Below are positions 28,235 to 40,268 of a stretch of 64,000 bases of DNA, one piece after another. The stretch lies in assembly GCF_000768345.1 (NCBI RefSeq), contig NZ_AVPS01000003.1:248001-312000 (forward strand), given 5' to 3'. The first letter of the stretch is position 1. Each line of letters opens with the position of its first letter. This stretch comes from Lysobacter concretionis Ko07 = DSM 16239. Its GTDB lineage: Bacteria; Pseudomonadota; Gammaproteobacteria; Xanthomonadales; Xanthomonadaceae. The notes under the pieces were generated by a model that ran no database searches, had not been told where the DNA came from, and saw only the letters and a program-made list of their open reading frames with translations. A program made the translations under genes and the position numbers.

Positions 28235-28512
28235 GCACCACCCGCCAGCAACGGCTCCAGCTTGCCGGCACGGTGCAGCGCCATCATGTCGTCGAAGCCG
28301 CCCACATGGGTGTCGCCGACGAAGATCTGCGGCACGCTGGTGCGCTTGGCCAGGGTCATCATCTTCTCGCGCGCGGCGGCATCCAGATCGATCCGCACCT
28401 CGGTCCATTCCTGGTCCTTGCTCTTCAGGAAGTTCTTGGCGGCGACGCAGTAGGTGCACGTCGCGCTGGTGTACATGACGATTTCGGGCTTGGCGGTGGC
28501 AACATTGTTCAA
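28231..28512 (-). CDS. grxC: Glutaredoxin (Grx3-type)
   Basis: This 93-residue thioltransferase has the redox motif Cys19-Thr-Tyr-Cys22 in IVMYTSATCTYCVAAKNFL. It also has the glutathione-binding TSVPQIF cis-Pro motif and GGFDDMMALHRAGKL. The canonical motif is CPYC, so Thr replaces Pro. The most likely start is TTG at 28512: AGGAG stands about eight bases upstream, and no ATG is available before the first beta strand. The start overlaps nothing, and the stop overlaps the AhpD-like ATG. Confidence 0.88.
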   Translation of the reverse strand: MNNVATAKPEIVMYTSATCTYCVAAKNFLKSKDQEWTEVRIDLDAAAREKMMTLAKRTSVPQIFVGDTHVGGFDDMMALHRAGKLEPLLAGGA

Positions 28513-28816
28513 CTGGCTTCTCCTGCAATGAACTTGGGGACGGGTGGATGGTCGTATGGTCTGACCATGCACCATTGGAAAGATCATGCCCCTACATGGG
28601 AGCGGGCAACGGGTTTTTCCAGCCAGGCGTGCCGGCCCGCCGTGACGCCTGACCACCAGCCGGATCGGTGTCCGACAACATACCCGGATTGGCCGGCAAT
28701 GATTAACCGGCAATTCACCCACCCTGCTCCAGCAAGCCGCATCCTCGCAACCGTTGACCTGCTTCCACTCCAGCTCGCTCACCCAGGCCTGCCTGCCCCG
28801 ACCCCAGGAGTCCCGC
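28513..28816. other. Divergent intergenic region between grxC and bepA
   Basis: This 304-bp divergent gap should hold promoters for both flanking genes. I see no convincing -35/-10 pair, operator repeat, RNA or small ORF with a ribosome site. Nothing further can be assigned. Confidence 0.5.
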
Positions 28817-30391
28817 TTGCGCCGCATCGTCCTGCTGACCGCCGCCCTCACCCTTGGCCTGGCCAGCCTCTGCGCCCCGGCGCAGGACTCGCTGCCCGAT
28901 ATCGGCTCTTCCGCCGGCGAGCTGCTCACGCCGCACCAGCAGGAGGAGTACGGCGCGATGATGCTGGCGCAGTTGCGCCACTACGACTACATCCTCGAAG
29001 ACCCGCTGATCGACAGCTGGCTGGACAGCCTGGGCACCCGTCTGGGAGCGAATAGCGACCGGCCGCGCCAGCCGTTCACCTTCTTCATGCTGCGCGAGCG
29101 CCAAATCAACGCCTTTGCCACCCTGGGCGGCTACATCGGGGTCAATGCCGGACTGGTGCTGGCGGCCGATCGCGAAGACGAAGTGGCGGGGGTGCTGGCG
29201 CACGAGATTTCACACGTCACCCAGCAGCACGTCCTGCGCGGCGTGGAGCGGGCGCAGCGCGACCAGTTGCCGATCCTGCTGGCGATGCTCGGTGCGATCG
29301 TGGCGGCGCAGGCGGCAGGCGGCAATTCCTCCGGCGAAGCCACCCAGGCCGCGATCATGTCGGCAATGGGCCTGGCCCAGCAGCGCCAGATCAACTACAC
29401 CCGTTCCAACGAGCACGAGGCCGACCGGATCGGCATCCAGACCCTTGCCCGCGCCGGTTACGACCCGCAGGCGATGGCCGAATTCTTCACCATCATGCAG
29501 GCCCGTTCGCGGGTGAATGCCGCCGGGGCCTACGACATCCCCGATTACCTGATGACCCACCCGGTCACCACCACCCGCATCAGCGAGGCGAAGGAGCGCG
29601 CCGACCGGATCGCCGGCGCATCGGCCAGCTTCCGCGCCGGCCCGATCGCCACCGACAACCCCCTGCTGCCCAGCGGGCTGACGATCGACACCGTCACCAG
29701 CAGCGGCGGTACCGGATATTTCGACCTCGCCCGCGAACGCCTGCGCGTGCTCAGTGCCGACACACCGCGGGCGGCGGTGCGCGAGTACGAGCAGATGGCA
29801 CAGCGCGGGAAACTCGATCCGGCCCAGCGCTATGGCCTGGCCATCGCCCGGCTGCGCGCCAGCGAGCCGGCGGCGGCCGTGGATCTGCTGGCGGGCCTGC
29901 TGAAAGAGCGCCCTGACGACCTCTGGGTGAGTCTGGGCCTGGCCGAGGCGGAGTCGCGCAGCGGTCGCCACGCCGCGGCCGACGCCCGTTTCGAGGCCCT
30001 TTCGCGGCGCCTGCCCAACAACCGCGCCGTCGCCCTGACCTATGCCGGCACCTTGCTGGAGCGCAACACGGTGGAGGCGGGGAAACGCGCCCAGGCGGTA
30101 TTGCGGCCGCTGGCGGGGCGCTCGGCGGCCGACCCCGAATTCCAGCGCGCCTTCGGCCGTGCCAGCGAGATTGCCGGCGAGCCGATCCGCGCCGGCGAGG
30201 CCTACGCCGAGGCGGCCTTCCTGAGCGGTCGCGCCGAGCAGGCACTGGTGCAGTTGAACAGCCTGAAAAAGCGCCCGGAAGTGGACTACTACGCGCGTGC
30301 ACGGATCGAGGCCCGCATCGCCCGGATCACCCCGACCGTGCTGGAGCTGCACCGCCAGGGCATCCACGACCAGGTGCTGGAACGCAAGTAA
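28817..30391 (+). CDS. bepA: Periplasmic M48 metalloprotease/chaperone BepA (YfgC-like)
   Basis: BepA helps assemble or degrade outer-membrane LptD and BAM clients in the periplasm. The 524-residue protein begins with a signal peptide (1-23, ending CAPAQD). The zinc motif is His129-Glu-Ile-Ser-His133 (VLAHEISHVTQQH), and the third ligand Glu is in SNEHEADRIG. A C-terminal TPR-like region follows from about residue 310 (DPAQRYGLAIARLRAS onwards). The start is TTG at 28817: AGGAG lies six bases upstream, and the signal peptide begins there. An earlier TTG at 28754 would prepend non-homologous residues. Confidence 0.92.
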   Translation: MRRIVLLTAALTLGLASLCAPAQDSLPDIGSSAGELLTPHQQEEYGAMMLAQLRHYDYILEDPLIDSWLDSLGTRLGANSDRPRQPFTFFMLRERQINAFATLGGYIGVNAGLVLAADREDEVAGVLAHEISHVTQQHVLRGVERAQRDQLPILLAMLGAIVAAQAAGGNSSGEATQAAIMSAMGLAQQRQINYTRSNEHEADRIGIQTLARAGYDPQAMAEFFTIMQARSRVNAAGAYDIPDYLMTHPVTTTRISEAKERADRIAGASASFRAGPIATDNPLLPSGLTIDTVTSSGGTGYFDLARERLRVLSADTPRAAVREYEQMAQRGKLDPAQRYGLAIARLRASEPAAAVDLLAGLLKERPDDLWVSLGLAEAESRSGRHAAADARFEALSRRLPNNRAVALTYAGTLLERNTVEAGKRAQAVLRPLAGRSAADPEFQRAFGRASEIAGEPIRAGEAYAEAAFLSGRAEQALVQLNSLKKRPEVDYYARARIEARIARITPTVLELHRQGIHDQVLERK

Positions 30392-30478
30392 CGCTCGCCG
30401 TAAACCGGCAACTGCGGACACGTTGCAGTCAGGGCACGCTGTCAGGACATGCACCCTGGCCATGCGCCAGAAACGCGG

Positions 30479-30496
30479 CTGTCATCGCAGTGTCAC
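30479..30496 (+). promoter_or_regulatory. Pho box (PhoB-binding site) upstream of phoB
   Basis: CTGTCAT, CGCA, GTGTCAC forms the standard 7-4-7 Pho box, with 13 of 14 half-site bases matching CTGTCAT/CTGTCAC. It is 111 bp before the phoB start, consistent with PhoB autoregulation. Confidence 0.75.
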
Positions 30497-30607
30497 AACA
30501 TGGTGATGTACTGCGACGACGCCAAGGCCATCGACCCAGGCCATCGACCGCCATCCGCGGCCGGCCGCCGTCGGCCCCTCGCGCCCCCTCCCTGTCAGCG
30601 GTGACCC

Positions 30608-31327
30608 GTGCACAAACGCATCCTGATTGTCGAAGACGAACCCGCCATCCGCGACATGGTCGCGTTCGCGCTGAAGAAGGCCGAGTACGAGCCGATCCAC
30701 GCCGGCAACGCGCTGGAGGCACAGGCCGCGATTGCCGAGCGCATTCCCGACCTGATCCTGCTGGACTGGATGCTGCCGGGCACCAGCGGGCTGGAGCTGG
30801 CCCGTCGCTGGCGCAAGGACAGCCTGACCCGCGAGATCCCGATCATCATGCTCACCGCGCGCGGCGAGGAGGACGACCGCGTCGGCGGGCTGGAGGCCGG
30901 CGTGGACGATTACGTGGTCAAACCGTTCTCCGCGCGGGAACTGTTGGCCCGCATCCGCGCGGTCCTGCGGCGCTCCCGCGAGGACGACGAGGACGGCAGC
31001 ATCCGCCTTGGCGGGCTGCGTATCGATGGCGCAGCGCATCGGGTGTTTGCCGAGGCCGATGGCGACGGCACGGGCGAAGAGCAGGCGATCCCGATCGGCC
31101 CGGCGGAATACCGGCTGCTGCATTTCTTCATGACCCACGCCGAGCGCGTGTACTCCCGCGCCCAACTGCTGGACCACGTCTGGGGCGGCAGCGTGTATGT
31201 GGAGGAACGCACCGTGGATGTGCATATCCGGCGCCTGCGCAAGACCCTGGAGGCCAGCGGCCTGGACCGGATGATCCAGACCGTCCGTGGTACCGGCTAC
31301 CGTTTTTCGGTCACCATCGACGCCTGA
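30608..31327 (+). CDS. phoB: Phosphate regulon response regulator PhoB
   Basis: PhoB is the OmpR-family activator of the phosphate-starvation regulon. The 239-residue protein has a receiver domain with phosphoacceptor Asp53 (LLDWMLPG), acidic pocket EDE (9-11) and Lys in VVKPFS. A winged-helix domain follows ([42 protein letters not shown]). A 12-residue acidic insert ([12 protein letters not shown]) interrupts the start of the DNA-binding domain. The start is GTG at 30608. A Pho box lies upstream, and phoR, ppk1 and ppx follow. No pst or phoU gene is adjacent. Confidence 0.95.
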   Translation: MHKRILIVEDEPAIRDMVAFALKKAEYEPIHAGNALEAQAAIAERIPDLILLDWMLPGTSGLELARRWRKDSLTREIPIIMLTARGEEDDRVGGLEAGVDDYVVKPFSARELLARIRAVLRRSREDDEDGSIRLGGLRIDGAAHRVFAEADGDGTGEEQAIPIGPAEYRLLHFFMTHAERVYSRAQLLDHVWGGSVYVEERTVDVHIRRLRKTLEASGLDRMIQTVRGTGYRFSVTIDA

Positions 31328-31361
31328 AACCCGCGGCGGACAACTGTTGGATACTTGGGCC

Positions 31362-32737
31362 ATGACCCCGCCTGTCCGCCCCGTCTGGCTCCGTACGCTC
31401 GGCCTGTTCGCGCTGGGCCTGGGGTTGGCGGCTGCGCTGGGCCTGGCCTCCGGTTACCCGTGGCAGGCCGTGGCACTGGCCGCGATGGCGATGCTCGGCT
31501 GGCACAGCTGGAAACTGGAGCGGCTGACGCAGCGGCTGATGCTGCGTCATCGCCCGGCACCATCGGACGCGCCCGGCGCCTGGCACGAGCTCGACCGCCT
31601 GCTGTACCGCGGCCAGGCCGAGATGCGCAGCCGCAAGCGCCGCCTGATCGAGATGCTGCGTGCCTACCGGGCCGCCGCTGCCGCGCTGCCGGATGCGATC
31701 GTGGTGGTGGACCGCAACAGCCAGCGGATTCTGTGGTTCAACCAGCCCGGCACCTCGCTGCTGGGCCTGCGCTACCCCGACGAAATCGGCGCGCCGCTGG
31801 TGCAGCGCCTGCAACCGTTGCCGCTCGCCCACTGGCTGGCCTCCGGCCGCCATGCCGAAACGCTGGAAGTGGGCGCCCCGGGAAATCCCGCCATCCGCTT
31901 GAACCTGCGGCTGATCCCGTACTCGGAAAACCTGTGGCTGCTGGTGGCCCGCGACGTCAGCCGGTTGCTGCACCTGGAGCAGATGCGGCGCGATTTCGTC
32001 GCCAATGTCTCGCACGAACTGCGCACGCCGCTGACCGTGATCCACGGGTATCTGGACATGATCGACCCCGGGGAGCACGCGGAACTCGCCCCGATGCTCG
32101 GCGAGATGCAGCGCCAGTCGCAGCGCATGGCGCAGCTGGTGGAGGACCTGCTGGCGCTGTCGCGGCTGGAGTCGCAGGACGCCCTCACGGCGGAAGAAAC
32201 CGTCCCGATGGGCTGGATGCTCGATACCCTGCGACGCGAGGCGATGGCCCTGAGCCAGGACCGGCACCGTGTGAAGGTCGAGGACAGCGCTGATCTGGAC
32301 CTGTGGGGCTCGAGCCGGGAGCTGCACAGCGCGTTTTCCAATCTGGTCGGCAACGCGGTGCGCTACACGCCCGACGGCGGCGACATCGTCATCCGCTTCC
32401 GCACCGAAGATGCGGTTGACGGAAGGGTCGCCGGACGCCCCCGCGGCGCGGTGCTGGAAGTGATCGACAGCGGCCAGGGCATCGCCGCCGAGCACCTGTC
32501 GCGGCTGACCGAGCGCTTCTACCGCGTATCCACCAGCCGCTCGCGCGACAGCGGCGGCACCGGTCTGGGACTGGCGATCGTCAAGCACATCCTGCAGCGG
32601 CACCAGGCGCGGCTGGAGATCCGCAGCCAGGTCGGCCGCGGCAGCACGTTTTCCTGCCATTTCGGCGCCGAGCGGTTGCGCGCACGCAGATCCGACACCT
32701 CTGGGGGCACCGCCCCCACTTCCAGCGAGGCCCCCGC

Positions 32738-32741
<4 letters not shown>
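31362..32741 (+). CDS. phoR: Phosphate regulon sensor histidine kinase PhoR
   Basis: PhoR is the membrane kinase that phosphorylates PhoB under phosphate limitation. The 459-residue protein has two closely spaced N-terminal membrane helices (about 11-47) with no periplasmic domain. A PAS domain (about 105-200, ALPDAIVVVDRNSQRILWFN) precedes the phosphoacceptor His218 in NVSHELRTPLT. The ATPase boxes are NAVRYTPDGG, DSGQGI, RDSGGTGLGLAI. ATG 31362 is 34 bp after phoB; a TTG five codons upstream is possible. The stop overlaps ppk1 (ATGA). In E. coli PhoR needs PhoU and Pst, which must be encoded elsewhere. Confidence 0.94.
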
Positions 32742-34905
<2,164 letters not shown>

Positions 34906-34909
<4 letters not shown>

Positions 34910-36453
34910 TCGATCATGCCGCGATGACGGACCCCTCTCCGACCACCGTCCTGCCGTTGCAGGACGGCGACCTGCTGGCCGCGATCGACCTGGGATCCAA
35001 CAGCTTCCACATGGTCGTCGCCCAATACCTGCTCGGCCAGCTGCGGGTGATCGACCGCCTGCGCGAGACCATCCGCCTGGCCGAAGGCCTGGATGCCCGC
35101 GGCGGACTGTCGGCGGAAGCCCGCCAGCGCGCCTACGAGTGCCTGGCGCGGTTCGGCCAGCGCATCCGCGGCATTCCACCGCAGCGCGTGCGCGCCATCG
35201 CGACCAACACCGTGCGCCGGCTGGCCGCGCCGCAGGCGTTCCTGATGCCGGCGGAGAGCGCGCTGGGCCACGCGATCGAAGTTGTCGCCGGCCGCGAGGA
35301 GGCGCGCCTGATCTATCTCGGCGTCGCCCATGCGCAACCGTCCAAGCGCGACCGGCTGCGGCTGGTGCTCGACATCGGCGGCGGCTCCACCGAATGCATC
35401 ATCGGCAGCGGCTTCGAGGCGATCGAGCGCGAGAGCCTGCAACTGGGCTGCATCGCCACCACCCGCCGGTTCTTCGGCGACGGCAGGATCACCCCCAGGC
35501 GCTGGCGCGACGCGCGGACCGAGGTCACCGCCGAGTTCCAGCAGTTCGCCGCCCGCTACCGCGAGCTGGGCTGGGACGACGCGATCGGCACGTCCGGCAC
35601 CAACAAGGCGATCGGCGACATCTGCGCGGCGATGAAGCTGACCAAGGGTTCGGTCCTGGCCGACGCGATACCGCAGGTGCGCGACCGGCTGTTGCAGGCC
35701 TCGCGGATCGAGGCGATCGACCTGCCGGGCCTGTCCGCCGAGCGCCGCCCGGTGATCGCCGGCGGGCTGCTGGTGCTGGAGGCGGCGTTCGACGCGTTGG
35801 GCCTGCAGCGCATGGCCGTCAGCAAGGCGGCGCTGCGCGAAGGCGTGCTCCACGACATGCTCGAACGCGGCGGCGACGACGACCCCCGCGATGCGTCGGT
35901 CACCGCGCTGATGAAGCGCTACGGCACCGACACCGCCCAGGCCGAACGCGTCAAGGGCACCGCGCTGCGGTTGTTCGACCAGCTGGCCGGAACCTGGCAT
36001 CTCGACGCCGACGACCGCCTGATGCTGAGCCGCGCGGCCAGCCTGCACGAGCTCGGCCTGGCCATCGCCCACAGCCACTACCACGTGCATGGCGCCTACG
36101 TGATCGAGCACAGCGACATCGCCGGCTTCTCGCGTCAGCAACAGCAGTTCCTCGCGGCCCTGGTGCGCACCCAGCGACGCAAGATCCCCAAACACGTGTT
36201 CGACGCCCTGCCCGACCGCCTGCTGCCGGCCGTGCGCCACACCTCGGCGCTGCTGCGGCTGGCGGTGTTGATCCACCGCGCGCACGAGATCGACCCGATC
36301 CCGCAACTCGACGCCCGTGCCGACGGCGATCAGCTGACCCTGACCCTCGCCCACCGCTGGTTCGATGCACGGCCGCTGCTGAAGGCCGACCTGGAAAGCG
36401 AACCCGACAGCATCGCTCCGCTCGGCATCAGGTTGCGCATCGATACCGAGTAG
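34906..36453 (+). CDS. ppx: Exopolyphosphatase / guanosine pentaphosphatase (Ppx/GppA)
   Basis: Ppx removes terminal phosphates from polyphosphate and may hydrolyse pppGpp. The 515-residue protein has the actin-like ATPase fold: phosphate-1 loop AIDLGSNSFHMVVAQY (about 25-40) and phosphate-2 loop LDIGGGSTECIIG. A C-terminal HD-like helical domain follows (from about residue 320, HELGLAIAHSHYHVHGAYVIEHSDI). The ATG overlaps the ppk1 stop; an internal ATG at 34924 would remove six residues. Synthesis and breakdown enzymes in one coupled operon imply tight control of the polymer pool. Confidence 0.94.
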
Positions 36454-36470
36454 GCTGCAGCGCCGGCCGG

Positions 36471-36500
36471 CCAGACCAGACCAGACCAGATCAGATCAGA
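36471..36500. repeat. Pentanucleotide tandem repeat at the 3' end of opgH
   Basis: Four CCAGA and two TCAGA units run without interruption in the ppx-opgH gap. The opgH stop codon lies inside the repeat (36498-36496 read as TGA). Changes in unit number would not alter either protein. Confidence 0.85.
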
Positions 36501-38478
36501 CCGGATTCGGCTCCAGATCGGCGAGCGTCTCTGCCGACGACCGCCCTCCGGATGCGGACAATGCCCCCGGCTTCGCCGCGACCAGGGAACCACGCAACCC
36601 CTGCGCCCGCGCGAGCACCGGCGGCGGCGCCACCTCCTCGGGGGTCAGGAACACGCCCAGCTGCCGCAACCACCGCCCTGGTCCGGGCGCCGAAGTGAGC
36701 ACCACCAGCGGCATCGACAACACCAGCCCGAGCAGGACCGGCGACATCCACAACATCAGCGAAGGCGACACCGCGTAGCTCCAGACCGCGCCCACCAGGC
36801 CGCACGCGGTCACCGCCCCGTAGCGGCGCAGCAGCTCGGACCGCGACAGCGTGCCGTCGTCGCGCCGCTGGCTCTCCCAGCCCGAATCGCGTCCGGCCAG
36901 CACCTCGGCCACGCCGCGCGACTGCACGTACATCGTCACCGGCGCCATCAGCGTCGTCAGCAGGGTTTCCACCAGCACGCCGAGCGTCAGCCGCGCCGCG
37001 CCGCCGCAACTGCGGCGGGCCCAGGGGTCGGCCAGGGTGAGCAGGAAGCCCAGCAGTTTCGGCCCCAGCAGCAGCGTCATGGTCAGCACGAACACCCACA
37101 GGAAGCGCTCGATGCCCTCCGGTCCGGTCCAGTCGGCCGGGGACGCCAGGCCCGGCAGCGCCAGATCGCTCAGATGCAGGCCCGAGTTCGCCATCGTGGT
37201 CACCAGGCCGATCAGCATCAGCATCCCCCACAGCGGCGCGGTGATGTAGTGGCCGATGCCGGTCAGCAGGTGCCAGCGGCTGACCCAGTGCAGGCCCTTC
37301 GCGGGCAGCACGCCGCCGTGCTGCAGGTTGCCCTGGCACCAGCGGCGGTCGCGCACCAGCATGTCGGTCAGCGACGGCGGACCTTCCTCGTAGCTGCCGC
37401 CCAGGCCCGGCACCAGGTGCACCGCCCAGCCGCCACGGCGCATCAATGCCGCCTCGATGAAATCGTGGCTGAGGATGCTGCCGCCGAACGGCCGCGGCCC
37501 GGTCAGTTTCGGCAACCCGGCTTCGGCGGCGAATGCGGCGGTGCGGATGATCGCGTTGTGCCCCCAGTAATTGCCTTCGGTGCCATGCCACCAGGCGTTG
37601 CCGTAGGCCAGCACCGGTCCGTACACGCGCCCGGCGAACTGCTGCATGCGGGCGAACACGGTGGCGCCATTGACCACCACCGGCAGGGTCTGGATCAGGC
37701 CAACCTGCGGGTGGCGTTCCATCGCCATGGCCAACCGGACGATCGCCTTGCCCGTCATCAGGCTGTCGGCATCCAGGATCAGCATGTGCGGGTAGGCGGC
37801 GCCGAAACGCTGCACCCATTCGGCGATGTTGCCGGACTTGCGCTCCAGGTTGTTCGGGCGGTGCCGGTAGAACAGCCTCGCCCGCCCGCCGATGGCGTCG
37901 CGCAAGGCCTGGAAGGCCACCAGCTCGCGCTCGCGCAACTCAGCACGGGTGGTGTCGCTGAGCACGAAGAAATCGAACGACGCTTCCCGCCCGGTGGCCA
38001 GTACCGACTCGACGATCGCCTGCAGGCCCGCCATCAGCCGCTCGGGGTCCTCGTTGTAGGTCGGCATCAGCAGCGCGGTGCGGGTCGTCAACGGCGGCAG
38101 CGGCCCGGCATCGACCAGGCCCAGCCGGCCGCGACGGCGGTAGCCATGGACGATCAAGGCGAAGCCGGCCAGCGCACTCGTGAAGCTTTGCGCCACCCAC
38201 ACGAACAGGCAGGCGAACAGCCCCAGGCCCAGCCACTCGGACGGGCCGTGGCCGCCGCCGCGCAGGGCCCACCACAGCTGATAGGTCGCCAGCAGGGTCA
38301 GCCCCGCGGTGCCGCCGAGGACCCAGGCGCGTCGCCAGACAATGTCGGCCGGCGTGCCGGGCAACCGGGGCGATGCCGGCGCGGCCTCGTCGAACGATTG
38401 CAGCGGCATCGCCAGCGGCGCCTCGGGCGGCAGCAGAGGGGTGGCAGTCGATGCCGGGTCGACATCGGCAGGGGTCAT
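36496..38478 (-). CDS. opgH: Osmoregulated periplasmic glucan glucosyltransferase OpgH (MdoH)
   Basis: OpgH makes the beta-glucan backbone of osmoregulated periplasmic glucans from UDP-glucose and exports it. The 660-residue inner-membrane protein has about eight hydrophobic segments around a GT2 domain. The domain motifs are MPTYNEDPERL, LDADSLMTGKAIVRLA, HDFIEAALMRRGGW and RDRRWCQGNLQH (the (Q/R)xxRW-type processivity motif). I start at the ATG that overlaps the opgD stop (ATGA). An ATG three codons earlier is also possible. OpgH and OpgD form one operon, with opgD first. Confidence 0.93.
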   Translation of the reverse strand: MTPADVDPASTATPLLPPEAPLAMPLQSFDEAAPASPRLPGTPADIVWRRAWVLGGTAGLTLLATYQLWWALRGGGHGPSEWLGLGLFACLFVWVAQSFTSALAGFALIVHGYRRRGRLGLVDAGPLPPLTTRTALLMPTYNEDPERLMAGLQAIVESVLATGREASFDFFVLSDTTRAELRERELVAFQALRDAIGGRARLFYRHRPNNLERKSGNIAEWVQRFGAAYPHMLILDADSLMTGKAIVRLAMAMERHPQVGLIQTLPVVVNGATVFARMQQFAGRVYGPVLAYGNAWWHGTEGNYWGHNAIIRTAAFAAEAGLPKLTGPRPFGGSILSHDFIEAALMRRGGWAVHLVPGLGGSYEEGPPSLTDMLVRDRRWCQGNLQHGGVLPAKGLHWVSRWHLLTGIGHYITAPLWGMLMLIGLVTTMANSGLHLSDLALPGLASPADWTGPEGIERFLWVFVLTMTLLLGPKLLGFLLTLADPWARRSCGGAARLTLGVLVETLLTTLMAPVTMYVQSRGVAEVLAGRDSGWESQRRDDGTLSRSELLRRYGAVTACGLVGAVWSYAVSPSLMLWMSPVLLGLVLSMPLVVLTSAPGPGRWLRQLGVFLTPEEVAPPPVLARAQGLRGSLVAAKPGALSASGGRSSAETLADLEPNPV

Positions 38479-40082
38479 GGGGTCCATCGGTACAGCCAGG
38501 TTTCGGAAAGGGAGGAGCCGTTTTCGGCCAGCAGGCGGGCGCGCAGTTCGACGACGGCGGCGTCCGGCGGGTCCAGCTCGAAGGCGATGCGCCAGCGGCC
38601 GGCGGTGGTACCGGCGTGGGCGACGACATTGGCCACGCGTCCGTGGCTCGAGCCGACCTCGGCGCGCGGTGCTGCGGCAACCGCGAGGTCCGCCAGCGCG
38701 CCGCCGGCCAGGTCGATCACGATGCGCCGCGTGCCGGCGCCCGCCGCGCCGATACGGGTGCGCTCCACCCGCGCCAGCGCCGGGTTCCACGGGTGCCGGT
38801 CGCACCAGTGCAGGCGATAGTCGAAACGGTGCTCGCGGCCGGCCGCCAGCGGTCCGCGCGGACGCCAGAAAGCAACGATATTGTCGTGGTACTCATCGGC
38901 GGTCGGCATCTCGAACAGATGCACCCCACCTTCGCCCCAGTCGCCGAGCGGCTCCACCCAGGCACCCGGGCGGCGGTCGTAGCGGGCCTCGCTGTCGCCG
39001 TAGTCGGCGAAATCGCGCTTGCGCTGCATCAGCCCGAAGCCGCGCGGGCCGCGATCCTCGAACACGCTTTCCTGCACGGTCGCGGGATTGCGGAGCGGTC
39101 GCCAGAGTTGCTCGCCGGCACCGTTGAGCAACGCGAGCCCGTCGGAATCGTGCACGGCGGCGCGGTAGTCATCGACGCCGACCCGGTCGCTGGAGTCGAA
39201 CTGGAACATGCTCGTCAACGGCGCGATCCCGGCCCGGGACAGCGCCACGCGGGGGTACAGGCGCATGGAGACATCGAACACGGTCTCCCCGCCCGGCCGG
39301 ATCGCGAACCGGAACGACGCCGCGGCGCTGGGGCTGTCCATCAGCGCGTGCACCACGATCTGTGCCGCGCCCGGCTCGGGCCGCTCGATCCAGAACGCCT
39401 TGAAGAACGGGAACTCCTCACCGGCCGGGTCCCCGGTGCGCAAGGCCAGCCCGCGTGCGGACAATCCGTACAGCTGCCCCTTGGCGACCGCACGGAAATA
39501 GCTCGCGCCCAGGAAGGCGCAGACCTCGTCGAAATAGTCGGGGGTGTTGATGGGCGCGTGCAGGCGGAACCCGGCAAAACCGAGATCAGTCTCGGTCGGT
39601 GCCGGCGCCGAGCCGAAGGTGAACATCCCCGGCTGATAGACGACCGGAATGGCCAGGCCATCAGCCACCTGGTGGATGTCCACCCGCTGGCCGAACAGGA
39701 AGGCGCGATGGAAGAATTCCGCCTGGAACGGCCGCCCCTGTCCGCGCCATAACGCCTGTTTGGGATCGAAACGGATGTCGCGGTACTGGTCGTAACCGAT
39801 CCTGCGCAGCGAGTCCGGCAATGTCCCGGCAGCGGGCCGGAAGGGCTGCGCGGCCAGCGCGCGGGCCAGCCGGGGCACGGTGTCGGGGGTGAATGGCTGG
39901 GCCAGCTGGTCCTGCAACGGACCTTCGCCGACAAGGCTGCGTAGCGGCCACGGCATCCCGACGCCTGGCAGGGCGGCGAGGGGCAGCGTGAGACCCGCGA
40001 TCAGGAGTTCGCGACGGCGCAAGGGGATTACCGGAAACAGGGAACGGCACAGCCTATCGAAGCCCCTATTAATGTTCGGCAA
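38475..40082 (-). CDS. opgD: Glucan biosynthesis protein D (OpgD/MdoD), Tat-exported
   Basis: OpgD is a periplasmic protein that shapes the osmoregulated periplasmic glucan backbone. The 535-residue frame has a Tat-type signal peptide with twin arginines in PLRRRELLIAGLTLPLAALPG. Conserved OpgG/OpgD segments follow (YDQYRDIRF, FQAEFFHRAFLFGQRV, LTSMFQFDS, WVEPLGDWGEGGVHLFE). The start is uncertain. The longest frame begins with TTG at 40082 but its ribosome site is too close, and no ATG precedes the Tat motif. A TTG at 40022, right before RRRELL, is another option. It is coupled to opgH. Confidence 0.9.
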   Translation of the reverse strand: MPNINRGFDRLCRSLFPVIPLRRRELLIAGLTLPLAALPGVGMPWPLRSLVGEGPLQDQLAQPFTPDTVPRLARALAAQPFRPAAGTLPDSLRRIGYDQYRDIRFDPKQALWRGQGRPFQAEFFHRAFLFGQRVDIHQVADGLAIPVVYQPGMFTFGSAPAPTETDLGFAGFRLHAPINTPDYFDEVCAFLGASYFRAVAKGQLYGLSARGLALRTGDPAGEEFPFFKAFWIERPEPGAAQIVVHALMDSPSAAASFRFAIRPGGETVFDVSMRLYPRVALSRAGIAPLTSMFQFDSSDRVGVDDYRAAVHDSDGLALLNGAGEQLWRPLRNPATVQESVFEDRGPRGFGLMQRKRDFADYGDSEARYDRRPGAWVEPLGDWGEGGVHLFEMPTADEYHDNIVAFWRPRGPLAAGREHRFDYRLHWCDRHPWNPALARVERTRIGAAGAGTRRIVIDLAGGALADLAVAAAPRAEVGSSHGRVANVVAHAGTTAGRWRIAFELDPPDAAVVELRARLLAENGSSLSETWLYRWTP

Positions 40083-40268
40083 ACCTTGTCGATGCGTTGC
40101 CCGTTGCCGTCACGCCATCGTCATATTGTCGCCCTCGCCGGTTCACTTCGCGGGGCCTGGCTGGCGGCATACGGGCGTGTGAACAGCAATCCAACGCGGA
40201 GAAGCCGCCGCGCCCACGCTCCTGGAACCGCCGGCGCCTCCCGTGGGACGCGCCGGCGGACGCGAGGA

